64,000 nt of DNA, from NCBI GenBank assembly GCA_020630875.1, contig JAHDIH010000005.1, positions 391,933-455,932 of the forward strand, read 5' to 3'. Made by a program: the position numbers and the translations under genes. Positions 8,001-16,087 of the stretch are shown in pieces (the stretch's first letter is position 1; each line of letters opens with the position of its first letter). This DNA comes from Deltaproteobacteria bacterium (lineage in GTDB: Bacteria; Myxococcota_A; Polyangia; Haliangiales; Haliangiaceae). Below the pieces are notes generated by a model that was given only the letters and a program-made list of their open reading frames with translations, did not search any database and was not told where the DNA came from.

Positions 8001-9280
8001 CCTAGGTCTCCCACCGGGATTCCTGGGGCGGGAAAGTCGGAGAGGAAGCCTTTTACATCGTTGGCAATGGCAGTGAGCTTTGACTCGTTTTCCATGTTTA
8101 AAAGCACGGCATCCATCCATTCCGCGACTTTGTCCATATGCTCTGGCTTGAGTCCACGCGACGTCATGGCAGGTGTTCCAATTCGAATCCCCGATGGGTT
8201 AAACGGTTTGGCGGTATCGAAGGGCACGGAGTTGTAATTGAGGCTAATGCCTGCTTTGTCTAAAGCTTTGGCAAGAGGTTTGCCAAGGGTGTTTTTGTTG
8301 CGCAAGTCGCAGAGAATCAGGTGGTTGTCGGTTCCGCCGGATACCAAGTCATACCCACGCGCCAGCATTGCTGCCGCCAACGCTTTGGCATTGTCGATGA
8401 TCGTTTGCGCGTAGACTTTGAACGCTGGTTGGCTCGCTTCTTTGAGTGCAATGGCAAGTCCTGCAGTAGTGTGGTTGTGAGGTCCGCCTTGCAACCCTGG
8501 GAATACGGCGCGGTCGATGGCTTTTTGGTGTTCTTCTTTACACATCAGCATGCCGCCACGGGGGCCGCGGAGCGTTTTGTGCGTGGTGGTCGATACTACG
8601 TCCGCATAAGGCACAGGGGACGGGTGGACACCGGCTGCAACCAGGCCTGAGATGTGTGCGATATCTGCAACAAAAGTAGCCCCGACTTCTTTGGCGATTG
8701 CCGCAAAGCCTTCGAAGTCGATTATTCTCGGGACCGCTGTTCCTCCCGCCCATAGAATCGTTGGCCTTTCTTTGAGAGCAATATCACGTACCTCGTCTAG
8801 GTCTATCATTCCTGTATCTTCTCTCACGCCGTACTGCACTGCATTGAAAAACTTTCCACTAATCGCCACGTGGTGGCCATGCGTCAAATGCCCCCCTGCA
8901 GAAAGCCCCATTCCCATTACAGTATCTCCTGGCTTAGCAAAAGCTAAGTAGACCGCAAGGTTGGCAGGCGAGCCAGAGTAGGGTTGTACGTTGACATGGT
9001 CGGCTCCAAAAAGAGTCTTCGCGCGGGAAATAGCCAGTCCTTCGATCGCATCAATAAACTCTTGTCCTTCGTAGTAACGCTTGCCGGCGTAACCTTCTGA
9101 ATATTTGTTTGTAAGGACGGACCCGGTCGCTTCTAGTACAGCCGCAGAAACGTAGTTTTCAGAGGCAATTAGTCTGAGTTTGTCGCGTTGTCGGGCGGTT
9201 TCTTCTACCAACAGCGAGTGAATTTCAACATCGGCCTCTTTTGTGTATGGAAACATGGTCAGACCATATCTCACTGTCAT
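7997..9280 (-). CDS. glyA: Serine hydroxymethyltransferase GlyA
   Basis: A 427-residue PLP enzyme interconverting serine and glycine with tetrahydrofolate, the main source of one-carbon units. The PLP lysine is Lys235 in TTTHKTLRGPRGG. Other family blocks are LIASENYVS, the NKYSEGYAGKRYYEG region and the D-x-A-H of the cofactor pocket (ADIAHISG). The usual G-A/G-x-A-Y-P-R segment reads GGTAVPR here, a minor deviation. The ATG at 9280 has a TAGGA ribosome binding site; a second ATG eight codons in lacks one. The downstream barrel gene overlaps by four bases. Confidence 0.97.
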   Translation of the reverse strand: MTVRYGLTMFPYTKEADVEIHSLLVEETARQRDKLRLIASENYVSAAVLEATGSVLTNKYSEGYAGKRYYEGQEFIDAIEGLAISRAKTLFGADHVNVQPYSGSPANLAVYLAFAKPGDTVMGMGLSAGGHLTHGHHVAISGKFFNAVQYGVREDTGMIDLDEVRDIALKERPTILWAGGTAVPRIIDFEGFAAIAKEVGATFVADIAHISGLVAAGVHPSPVPYADVVSTTTHKTLRGPRGGMLMCKEEHQKAIDRAVFPGLQGGPHNHTTAGLAIALKEASQPAFKVYAQTIIDNAKALAAAMLARGYDLVSGGTDNHLILCDLRNKNTLGKPLAKALDKAGISLNYNSVPFDTAKPFNPSGIRIGTPAMTSRGLKPEHMDKVAEWMDAVLLNMENESKLTAIANDVKGFLSDFPAPGIPVGDLG

Positions 9281-9337
9281 TGACCGTCCTAGTCGCTTTC
9301 CAAAAAAACGGTGATGAAGTGTTGGGCCCTACGCTAC

Positions 9338-9351
9338 AACGATATATCGTT
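9338..9351. promoter_or_regulatory. 14-base perfect palindrome, candidate operator
   Basis: AACGATATATCGTT is perfectly self-complementary and sits in the 76-base divergent region between glyA and the aldehyde dehydrogenase gene, only five bases before the GTG of the latter. The size and position suit a repressor dimer covering the start region. No cognate regulator is adjacent. Confidence 0.45.
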
Positions 9352-9356
9352 TCTCG

Positions 9357-10778
9357 GTGAAGCTTCTACGGGAAAAATGTTTTATTGATGGTGCGTGGGT
9401 GGGAAGCGATGACACGATTGCAGTGCTAGATCCGTACGATCAGTCGGTACTTGGTACGGTGCCAGCGTTGTCTGCCAATCAGGCCTCTAAAGCAATTGCC
9501 GCTGCGCGAGAGGCCAGCGCCAGCTGGGGCGCGACAACCGCTGCCACTCGCGCGAGCATCTTGCGAAAGATGCACGGTTGGGTTTTGGAAAACCTTGAGC
9601 CACTTGCGCAGTTGGTGACCGCTGAATCTGGTAAGCCGATAAAGGAATCGAGGGGGGAAGTTCGTTACAGTGCCAGCTTTCTTTCTTGGTTTGCAGGGGA
9701 AGCGGAGAGGGCTTACGGAAGAATCGTGCCGGCGTCTCGCGCCGGACGGCAAATTCAAGTGGTAATGCAGCCGGTGGGGCCTTGTGCGGTAATCACCCCA
9801 TGGAATTTTCCTTCGGCTATGATCGCTCGAAAAGTCGCGCCCGCAATAGCCGCTGGCTGTACGGTGGTTTGCAAACCCGCAGAAATTACTCCTTATTCAG
9901 GTTTGGTATGGGGCGTTATCGCTGAGGAATGTGGGCTTCCGCGAGGGGTTTTAAATATCGTTACTGGCGATCCCGTTAGCATCGGCCGGACCCTTACTGG
10001 GTCTCCCATCATTCGTAAAGTTACGTTTACCGGATCGACCAAAGTAGGAAAGCTTCTGATGGCCGACTCTGCGGCAACGATGAAACGGGTCAGCTTTGAG
10101 TTAGGAGGCAACGCGCCATTTATAGTTTGTAACGATGCAAGTGTTGATGCCGCAGTGGAGCACGCCATGGCCGCCAAGTTTCGCAATGCAGGGCAGACGT
10201 GCGTGGCAGCGAACCGCTTTTTCATTCACGAAGATTGTCATGACGAGTTTGTGACAAAGATGGTGGCAGCGACTTCTAAGCTCACGGTTGGTAGCGGTCA
10301 TGAAGAAGCAACGGATGTTGGTCCACTGATTAACAAACAAGGGGCAGCGAAGGTAAGACGTTTGCTATCTGCCGCTGTTGATGCTGGCGCTGAAGTGGTT
10401 GGAGGAATAATTCCCGAGAATGGCGCGACACTTATTGGTCCTGTGGTGGCGACAGGCGTCACCAACGAAATGCCTCTCGCACGAGAGGAAATCTTTGGTC
10501 CCGTGGTTGCCATACAAAAGTTTGCGGATGTTGACGATGTGATTCAAAAAGCGAACGATACCAACTACGGGCTCGCCGCCTACGCTTGCACCCACAATCA
10601 GGAGCGAATCGCAAAGTTTTCAGCTGAACTCGAATATGGGATGGTTGGTTTTAATACTGGGCTTATGTCAACCGCAGAAGCGCCGTTTGGTGGCCTAAAA
10701 GAATCAGGGTTGGGACGCGAAGGTGGGCAGGAAGGTATTGGAGAATATTTGTCTGCAAAATACGTATGTTTGCAATGA
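9357..10778 (+). CDS. NAD(P)-dependent semialdehyde dehydrogenase, GabD-like
   Basis: A 473-residue aldehyde dehydrogenase. Catalytic Cys282 lies in FRNAGQTCVAANR, general base Glu248 in FELGGNAPF, and Asn150 in ITPWNFPSAM; the NAD-loop motif TFTGSTKVG is present. The exact wording of these blocks is closest to succinate-semialdehyde dehydrogenases (GabD), which convert succinate or glutarate semialdehyde to the diacid. Substrate is not certain. The start is GTG, five bases after a 14-base palindrome that may be an operator. The next gene overlaps by four bases. No GABA transaminase is nearby. Confidence 0.88.
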   Translation: MKLLREKCFIDGAWVGSDDTIAVLDPYDQSVLGTVPALSANQASKAIAAAREASASWGATTAATRASILRKMHGWVLENLEPLAQLVTAESGKPIKESRGEVRYSASFLSWFAGEAERAYGRIVPASRAGRQIQVVMQPVGPCAVITPWNFPSAMIARKVAPAIAAGCTVVCKPAEITPYSGLVWGVIAEECGLPRGVLNIVTGDPVSIGRTLTGSPIIRKVTFTGSTKVGKLLMADSAATMKRVSFELGGNAPFIVCNDASVDAAVEHAMAAKFRNAGQTCVAANRFFIHEDCHDEFVTKMVAATSKLTVGSGHEEATDVGPLINKQGAAKVRRLLSAAVDAGAEVVGGIIPENGATLIGPVVATGVTNEMPLAREEIFGPVVAIQKFADVDDVIQKANDTNYGLAAYACTHNQERIAKFSAELEYGMVGFNTGLMSTAEAPFGGLKESGLGREGGQEGIGEYLSAKYVCLQ

Positions 10779-11209
10779 GTGGTACGCAAGTCCTTAAAGG
10801 CCACTGCCATTGTGGTGCAGTCCAGTTCGACGTTGTCTTGCTTAATGGGTTTAACAACATTAGGCGCTGCAGTTGCTCTCTATGTGAAACGCGTGGCGCA
10901 GTGGTGGTTAGTGCCGTAAAGGAGCAACTTACCGTAACCGCCGGTCAAGAAGCGCTGACGCTCTATCAATTTAATACGCGCGTCGCAAAACATTACTTTT
11001 GCAAACATTGCGGCATCTACACGCATCATCAAAGACGTTCTAACCCCGAGAAAATCAGTATTAATGTCGCGTGTTTAGCGGGGGTGTCCCCATTTGACTT
11101 TCCCGAGGTGCCAGTCCTCAATGGACGCGAGCATCCTAGAGACGCCGATACACCTTCAGGGAAAGGTAAGGTGTTGGGGCATCTGCGTTTCATCGAGACT
11201 AAAGAATAA
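10775..11209 (+). CDS. GFA-family zinc protein (glutathione-dependent formaldehyde-activating-like)
   Basis: A 144-residue protein with the Cys pattern of the GFA/CENP-V fold: CHCGAV, CSCSLC and FCKHCGIYTHH, which bind two zinc ions. True GFA catalyses glutathione-formaldehyde adduct formation, but most family members have unknown substrates. I place the start at the ATG forming ATGA with the dehydrogenase stop; an ATG three codons upstream overlaps further. The coupling with an aldehyde dehydrogenase suggests aldehyde handling, which is inference. Confidence 0.85.
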   Translation: MSGTQVLKGHCHCGAVQFDVVLLNGFNNIRRCSCSLCETRGAVVVSAVKEQLTVTAGQEALTLYQFNTRVAKHYFCKHCGIYTHHQRRSNPEKISINVACLAGVSPFDFPEVPVLNGREHPRDADTPSGKGKVLGHLRFIETKE

Positions 11210-11264
11210 CTTCTTGGAATGGAGCTCGATAGACCTAATCTCAAGCTCGTTCGTTTGTCCCCCT

Positions 11265-11603
11265 ATGAAAACGATTATTCTTGCATCTCTACTTTTTACC
11301 TCTTGTAGCTAGCGTCATGTCAAGAGTCCGCGCCAGAGCTCCATCTCTCCACAGGGAATTGGTGAAATTGACGAAATGTCTACTGTTAAAGTCGCTTCTA
11401 AAATAGTTCGTCTTGCTAAAAATCCAGTCAAAAGAGGTTGCGGCGGTAAACGGGTAGTAGAGGGCTATTCGATACCTCCGTCCGTCTATCAGTTCAAAGC
11501 ACCTCCGCTCCCCGCTGGCTTTAAAGACGAGATAGACTACTTTTTGTTCCTAGAGCAGCACGATTTGAAAATTGAATCCGGCGACACCGAGGAGGCGGGA
11601 TGA
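11265..11603 (+). pseudogene. Small lipoprotein gene interrupted by an in-frame TAG
   Basis: The ATG at 11265 opens a textbook lipoprotein signal (MKTIILASLLFTSCS) that ends in TAG at 11310-11312. The same frame reopens immediately and runs without stops to TGA at 11601-11603, giving a combined 112 codons with no frameshift. Downstream residues include a basic segment (KNPVKRGCGGKRVVEGYSIPP) and an acidic C-terminus. Translation of the body alone could restart at ATG 11376, producing 75 residues without a signal. Explanations are a recent nonsense mutation, a sequencing error, or stop read-through. The function is unknown. This covers most of the 437-base stretch between the GFA-like gene and the next intact gene. 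Confidence 0.6.
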
Positions 11604-11646
11604 TGATAGTTGTTGCGCCTTTCTTGTTCGGTGCTACGAACCCCAG

Positions 11647-12837
11647 ATGAGAGTACTATTGGTTGCAATGTTGTTGGTATCGGTTCCTGCTTTGGCTGAA
11701 AAGGACGACATGTCAGGCCTTCAGCCTATGAGTAAACGCCAACTTCAGAGCTTTAAGGCTTGGATCTCAGATTGTCCGGCAAAGAGCGATAGTTTGCCGC
11801 GAGATTGCCCGAGAATGTTGCCAAAGCAAAAACAACGGCTTGATAAAGTGGACCCAAAAGATCTCAACCACCCCGTTGTTAGAAAATATACCGCGATGTA
11901 TGCCGCGATGGAGAAGAATTACAATCACTGGAAGGCCGTTGAGGACGGAAAAGCAAACCAGCGTCGGGCGACGCAAGCGCTGCAGAGAAACTTCACTGCA
12001 GACGTTGAAAAAAAGCATTACGACGCTATTTATAAGCTCACTCAGCTAAAGAATGGAGAAAGCATAATCAATCATAGCCATTTTCCTGGTGCGGTAGAAA
12101 AATTTTACGAAAAAAGCGAAGCGTTGCAGTCTCTTGCCAAAGATTGCGATGGTAAGTACGCGAGCCTAAAAGACTCCTTGTCCACCGTTCGCCGTTGGAA
12201 GTGGACCAAAGGGGAAGTTTGCGCTACCGCCAAAGAGTGGAAGGTGCATATGAAGACCTTCGCTCAAAAGTCAGTAAAAAAGCACAACGACTACATTCTT
12301 GAGATTGATAAAAAGTCGAACAAAAAGATGTTGAAGGATGGAATGACCCATGATGGTCATATTGCGGATCTCAAGGGGATTGGGAAACGCGCTGAAAAAG
12401 ACAGAGGATCGTTTTCAGCCATATTCAAGAAGCTCGGCGCAACCTTACCAGCGAGTACGTTTAACTCCTGGGTAGAAGAGGGCGCTCACGGACTCAAGAT
12501 ATTCGCTGCCGCAAAGAAAAAGCGCAGGAAGCTGCCTGTGGGGAAGAAAAGTAGCGTCTCTTTCGCACTTAAAAAGGCAACCAAGGGATCCGGTTTTAAA
12601 TTTGTGAAGTATGGCCTTCGAAGTTCACAGGCCGATATTGAAAAGAATGGCCTTGGGATTCCCTTATACAAACGTTGGGTGGCAGATGTCCTTCTCAAGA
12701 AGAAAGGTGAGAACTACTGCCGGGTCTACACCTTTGGGGTTACTGCAGATTACAAGGGGGGCGGGCGCTATCAACGACCAGCCACCACATTCACTCCGGA
12801 TAAGAGTGCTGATTATCGCGTCGGATCTTGCCGATAG
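11647..12837 (+). CDS. Secreted lysine-rich protein, unknown function
   Basis: The ATG at 11647 starts a clean Sec signal peptide (MRVLLVAMLLVSVPALA, cleavage before EKDD). A longer in-frame start at 11572 would add 25 residues overlapping the preceding broken gene and hide the signal. The mature protein (about 380 residues) is rich in Lys and helical in its first two thirds, with a Cys pair early (DCPAKSDSLPRDCP) and single Cys later, and a beta-looking C-terminal portion. No domain is recognised. It is probably periplasmic or exported. It converges on the YajG-like gene with five bases between stops. Confidence 0.75.
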   Translation: MRVLLVAMLLVSVPALAEKDDMSGLQPMSKRQLQSFKAWISDCPAKSDSLPRDCPRMLPKQKQRLDKVDPKDLNHPVVRKYTAMYAAMEKNYNHWKAVEDGKANQRRATQALQRNFTADVEKKHYDAIYKLTQLKNGESIINHSHFPGAVEKFYEKSEALQSLAKDCDGKYASLKDSLSTVRRWKWTKGEVCATAKEWKVHMKTFAQKSVKKHNDYILEIDKKSNKKMLKDGMTHDGHIADLKGIGKRAEKDRGSFSAIFKKLGATLPASTFNSWVEEGAHGLKIFAAAKKKRRKLPVGKKSSVSFALKKATKGSGFKFVKYGLRSSQADIEKNGLGIPLYKRWVADVLLKKKGENYCRVYTFGVTADYKGGGRYQRPATTFTPDKSADYRVGSCR

Positions 12838-12842
12838 ATGTT

Positions 12843-13643
12843 CTACGGAGCGGTAGGATCTATGGGCCCCGCAGGTACGGTGGGAGCTGGTGGAGTCTCA
12901 GAAGCAGGAGCTTGTGGAACTCCGGGAGCTACCTCTGGCGAAGGAGCGTCGAAGGGATCTTCTGGGGTGACGCCGACTGGTTGCTCAGGTTGCGAGGGAA
13001 TCCCTTGCTGCGGTTGCGAGGGAACCCCTTGCTCAGGTTGTGGTGCAACGCCTTGCCCGTAGGTTACGTTGGTCCCACGCAAGGCATCTTGAAACCCCGG
13101 GCTTTGCCAAGTCTCTGAAAAGAGTTTCTCAACAGCCCCCGTTAGTGCATTTTCATAGTCTCGGGTTCTGCTGTAGCGGCCCCAAGTAGATACGGTTCCC
13201 TGTTTCTCTGAAGAAAAAGTGACTTGGTTGCCAGGTGCCACCACATCGATTCGCGCATAGGCATCCCCCTGGTAGCTTCTATTTTCGCTTACCCAAAGTT
13301 GGTTGAGGTAAACTCTCAAAATTACCGTCCCTTCTTGCGTTGGGTATTGTGCAGTGAAACCACGTTTGGCGAGTTCCGTCCGGAATCCATCCCAAACCAT
13401 TGCCATTCCCGCACCAGGTTTCCCTGCAATGACAGGGGTTTGACTTCTTTCATTCTGACCCAAGATTTGCTTGTCTCCTTGACGAGCATCCATTAACTCG
13501 AGGGAAATCGGTTGACCGCCTGGTTGATAGTTGCTTTGCGGGTACTGTGGAACTATGCGGATAAAGCCGTCGCCTTGGCTGGGGCGATCTGGTGAAATGC
13601 ATGCAGCTGAGAGACAGGTGAATAGGGTGAGAAATCGAATCAT
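12843..13643 (-). CDS. YajG-like lipoprotein with Pro/Gln-rich tail
   Basis: A 266-residue protein with a lipoprotein signal (MIRFLTLFTCLSAAC, Cys15). Residues about 45-185 follow the pattern of the YajG lipoprotein family (an N-terminal strand with L-D-R, a helix ending in ELAKRGF, strands ILRVYLNQLWVS, and a final helix ALTGAVEKLF). YajG function is not known. The last 75 residues are a low-complexity Pro/Gln/Glu tail containing three 8-residue repeats of the form Q-G-V/I-P-S-Q-P. Such tails may span peptidoglycan or simply act as spacers. It is a single gene convergent with the preceding secreted protein. Confidence 0.65.
   Translation of the reverse strand: MIRFLTLFTCLSAACISPDRPSQGDGFIRIVPQYPQSNYQPGGQPISLELMDARQGDKQILGQNERSQTPVIAGKPGAGMAMVWDGFRTELAKRGFTAQYPTQEGTVILRVYLNQLWVSENRSYQGDAYARIDVVAPGNQVTFSSEKQGTVSTWGRYSRTRDYENALTGAVEKLFSETWQSPGFQDALRGTNVTYGQGVAPQPEQGVPSQPQQGIPSQPEQPVGVTPEDPFDAPSPEVAPGVPQAPASETPPAPTVPAGPIDPTAP
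12983..13054. repeat. Three tandem 24-base repeats inside the YajG-like gene
   Basis: Three consecutive 24-base units each begin GCT(C/G)(A/C)GGTTG and end CCTT. The first two are nearly identical and the third is diverged. They encode, on the minus strand, the Q-G-V/I-P-S-Q-P units of the lipoprotein tail. In-frame length variation by slippage is likely. Confidence 0.85.
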
Positions 13644-13778
13644 GGCTGATGGTTACGCGAGACGAGAATGCATGACAAGCATGTTTGGCAATGGCTTGCC
13701 AAGAAGTGGTTTTGGTGTGAGTAACCCCACGCTTCGTAGCAATTGACCGATAGCATTGATTGTTGTTAGCGTGCCGCC

Positions 13779-14696
13779 ATGCCTAAGTTTGAAGTGAGTC
13801 AATCGGTTGTCATCAATGCCCCGATATCTGCTGTTAAACCGAAGATCTTAGACTTCAAGGACTGGATTAACTGGTCTCCTTGGTTGGTCGCTGAACCGGA
13901 CTGCAAGCTAGACTATGCCGACGATGGTTCATGGTACTCGTGGGATGGAGACATCATCGGCAGTGGAAAAATGCACCATGTTTCTGACGATGGTGAGGTA
14001 ATCAAACTCGATCTAGCTTTTTTCAAACCTTGGAAATCGCAGGCTGATGTAGAGTTTCGTTTCGCCGAAACCTCCGACGGTACAAAAGTAACCTGGAGTA
14101 TGAAAAGCGCACTGCCGTTTTTCATGTTTTTTATGAAAAATAAAATGGTTGCGTGGATTGGCATGGATTACCAAAGGGGACTAGCGAAATTAAAAGACTA
14201 TGTGGAAACAGGGGATGTTCCTTCCAACGTCGCGTTTGCTGGCCGAGTTAATCATAGAGGTATTCGATACGTGGGTATTTCCAACTCTTGCGACAACGAA
14301 GTAATCGGAGAGGTAATGTCCAAAGATTTTCAGTCGCTTAAAACGTGGTTGGCAGACAAGGAACGAGAGGGAGTAGAGTTCTTCTCAATTTACCACAAGT
14401 GGGACATGGTTAACGGCAAAGCTTCTTACACCGCGGCAGTGGCGATGGAAGAAATACCAAGCGAGTTACCCGCAGGATTCGTGTCAGGAACGTACAATCG
14501 CAGCGATGCTTACAAGGTAGTGCATACCGGTGCGTATCGCCACCTAGGCAATGCTTGGAGCGCTGGGATGATGCACGGCCAAGCTAAGCAATTTAAACAG
14601 TCGAAAACGCAGGACCCTTTTGAGAAGTACATGAACGACCCCGCGGTAACCGCAGAAAAAGACTTGGTTACCGAGGTGTACTTCCCTTGTCGCTAG
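13779..14696 (+). CDS. SRPBCC domain fused to a GyrI-like effector-binding domain
   Basis: A 305-residue cytoplasmic protein of two small-molecule-binding modules. Residues 1-145 resemble a polyketide-cyclase/SRPBCC fold (VSQSVVINAPISAV, then F-K-D-W-x-x-W-S-P-W). Residues about 155-305 resemble the GyrI/AraC effector-binding fold (YVGISN, VEFFSIYHKWD, YKVVHTGAYRHLGNAWS). This fusion is known from bacteria and is thought to bind hydrophobic ligands; no DNA-binding part is present. It is monocistronic. The ligand is unknown. Confidence 0.8.
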   Translation: MPKFEVSQSVVINAPISAVKPKILDFKDWINWSPWLVAEPDCKLDYADDGSWYSWDGDIIGSGKMHHVSDDGEVIKLDLAFFKPWKSQADVEFRFAETSDGTKVTWSMKSALPFFMFFMKNKMVAWIGMDYQRGLAKLKDYVETGDVPSNVAFAGRVNHRGIRYVGISNSCDNEVIGEVMSKDFQSLKTWLADKEREGVEFFSIYHKWDMVNGKASYTAAVAMEEIPSELPAGFVSGTYNRSDAYKVVHTGAYRHLGNAWSAGMMHGQAKQFKQSKTQDPFEKYMNDPAVTAEKDLVTEVYFPCR

Positions 14697-14758
14697 ACTC
14701 TCTCGACGCATCGAGTCGGGCGGCGTTATCAAGGCTTTACGTTTAACGCGAATTTTTA

Positions 14759-14772
14759 AAACCTATAGGTTT
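14759..14772. repeat. 14-base perfect palindrome between convergent genes
   Basis: AAACCTATAGGTTT is perfectly self-complementary and lies just beyond the stop of the receiver-like gene, in the 87 bases between two convergent genes. It has no loop or T-run of terminator type. A weak hairpin (CTCGA-CGCA-TCGAG) lies at about 14701-14714. Role unknown. Confidence 0.4.
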
Positions 14773-14783
14773 CTTCTCAATGA

Positions 14784-15089
14784 CTACGCCGCAACACCAT
14801 CGCGAATTTCAATAGCTTTTTTAACGAGACGGTTTCTTGTGTCGCTTTTGCTATGAATGATGGTTTCGATCTCTGGAGCCAGTTGCTTGAGTTGGCGAGC
14901 CAATTGATTGGCATTGGTTCCTTCTAAGACCGAGGCGATAAACACGACGACGTAGGAACCCTCCCAAATGTCTCTTACGGCATCTGAGGCACTGGCGCTC
15001 TCCATCACTTGAAAACCTTCGGCTTCCAAAGACTGGGCTAATTCACGACGTTCGCTGGTAATTTCATTGACGATCAAGACTGAAGACAT
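14784..15089 (-). CDS. Degenerate response-regulator receiver (pseudo-receiver) domain
   Basis: A 101-residue stand-alone domain with the receiver beginning (MSSVLIVNEITSERRELAQSL) and the alpha/beta rhythm of CheY, but lacking the phosphorylation chemistry. The acidic pair after strand 1 reads N8-E9, and the phosphoacceptor position, normally D in L-D-x-x-L-P-G, is Ala52 in FIASVLEG. The conserved Lys region is also missing because the domain is short. It cannot be a conventional phosphorylated regulator; binding-only receivers are known. An AAAGGGGG ribosome binding site supports expression. No partner kinase is adjacent. It is divergent from accD across 149 bases in which I see no confident promoter. 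Confidence 0.7.
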   Translation of the reverse strand: MSSVLIVNEITSERRELAQSLEAEGFQVMESASASDAVRDIWEGSYVVVFIASVLEGTNANQLARQLKQLAPEIETIIHSKSDTRNRLVKKAIEIRDGVAA

Positions 15090-15238
15090 CTCGACCCCCT
15101 TTACTTGTTAGTTGGTATTGTTGCTTACAAAAACCTATTATGGGCCAGCCGCACCATAAAGTGCAATATTTTGGACCGATAAAAGGTTAGCTCGTTGGTG
15201 ACGATGGTTCGTATACGCTTCTGTGGTATCCCAACCGT

Positions 15239-16087
15239 ATGTCGTGGTGGTCAAGCAATCGCGAATTAGCTTCCGAGCCGAAGACTTCGGTTCCTAAGGG
15301 GCTTTTTGAGAAATGTGGAAATTGTGCAGCGGCCATCAGTGTCGGGCAGTTGCTGGAATCCCTTTGGGTTTGTGGCGATTGTGGGCATCATCTGCGACTT
15401 CCGACACTGGCTCGTATCGAATCCATTGTTGACGAAGGTACTTTCGTAGAACATGACGAGTCGTTGCGTTCAGAAGATCCTCTCGAGTTTGTTGCAGCAG
15501 GAAAAACCTACGTTCAATCGCTGCAAAAACAATGGAACAAAAAGGGGCCGGAATCCGCTTACATCTCTGGGGCTGCCGACATTGAGGGCATCGCCACAGA
15601 AGTGGGATTCTTCGTTTTCGAATTCATGGGGGGGTCGATGGGGTCGGTGGTTGGCGAAAAAATTACGCGGCAATTCGAACGTTCCTTAAAAGAACGTCGG
15701 CCTGCGGTCGTCTTTTGCGCCTCGGGCGGGGCTCGAATGCAGGAAGGCGTTTTGTCGCTGATGCAAATGGCCAAGACATCTGCGGCACGCTCGCGTCTGC
15801 GTGAGGCGTGCATCCCCTATATTGCGGTTTTGCTTCATCCAACAACGGGAGGGGTGGCCGCATCCATCGCGATGCTGGGAGATGTAATTATCGCGGAACC
15901 CAATGCGTTGATTGGCTTCGCGGGGCCTCGCGTGATTGAACAAACCATTGGCGAAAAATTACCAGCAGGATTTCAACGGTCAGAATATTTGGTGGAGCAT
16001 GGGATGCTGGACCAAATCGTCGAAAGACACGAGTTGAAATCGCGAATCGCCCGGTACCTTCGTTGGTTTTCCGATGGCCAAGTATGA
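15239..16087 (+). CDS. accD: Acetyl-CoA carboxylase carboxyltransferase subunit beta
   Basis: A 282-residue subunit of acetyl-CoA carboxylase, making malonyl-CoA for fatty acid synthesis. The N-terminal zinc ribbon uses Cys26, Cys29, Cys45 and Cys48 (CGNC, VCGDCG). The crotonase-like core has FCASGGARMQEG, TTGGVAASIAMLGDV and the GPRVIEQT segment. Length is typical. The folC start overlaps the accD end by 14 bases; accD-folC is a common bacterial gene pair. Confidence 0.96.
   Translation: MSWWSSNRELASEPKTSVPKGLFEKCGNCAAAISVGQLLESLWVCGDCGHHLRLPTLARIESIVDEGTFVEHDESLRSEDPLEFVAAGKTYVQSLQKQWNKKGPESAYISGAADIEGIATEVGFFVFEFMGGSMGSVVGEKITRQFERSLKERRPAVVFCASGGARMQEGVLSLMQMAKTSAARSRLREACIPYIAVLLHPTTGGVAASIAMLGDVIIAEPNALIGFAGPRVIEQTIGEKLPAGFQRSEYLVEHGMLDQIVERHELKSRIARYLRWFSDGQV

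Noticed and set aside
12983..13054. Tandem repeats considered as a CRISPR array
   Set aside because: Units are contiguous 24-mers with no spacers and encode in-frame peptide repeats; no cas genes are present.
12828..13118. Cys- and Gly-rich plus-strand frames (GCEGIPCCGCEGTPC-like)
   Set aside because: They arise from reading the 24-base repeats of the YajG-like gene on the wrong strand; the lipoprotein on the minus strand explains the region.
14701..14714. Hairpin CTCGA-CGCA-TCGAG considered as a terminator
   Set aside because: The stem is only five bases and no T-run follows.
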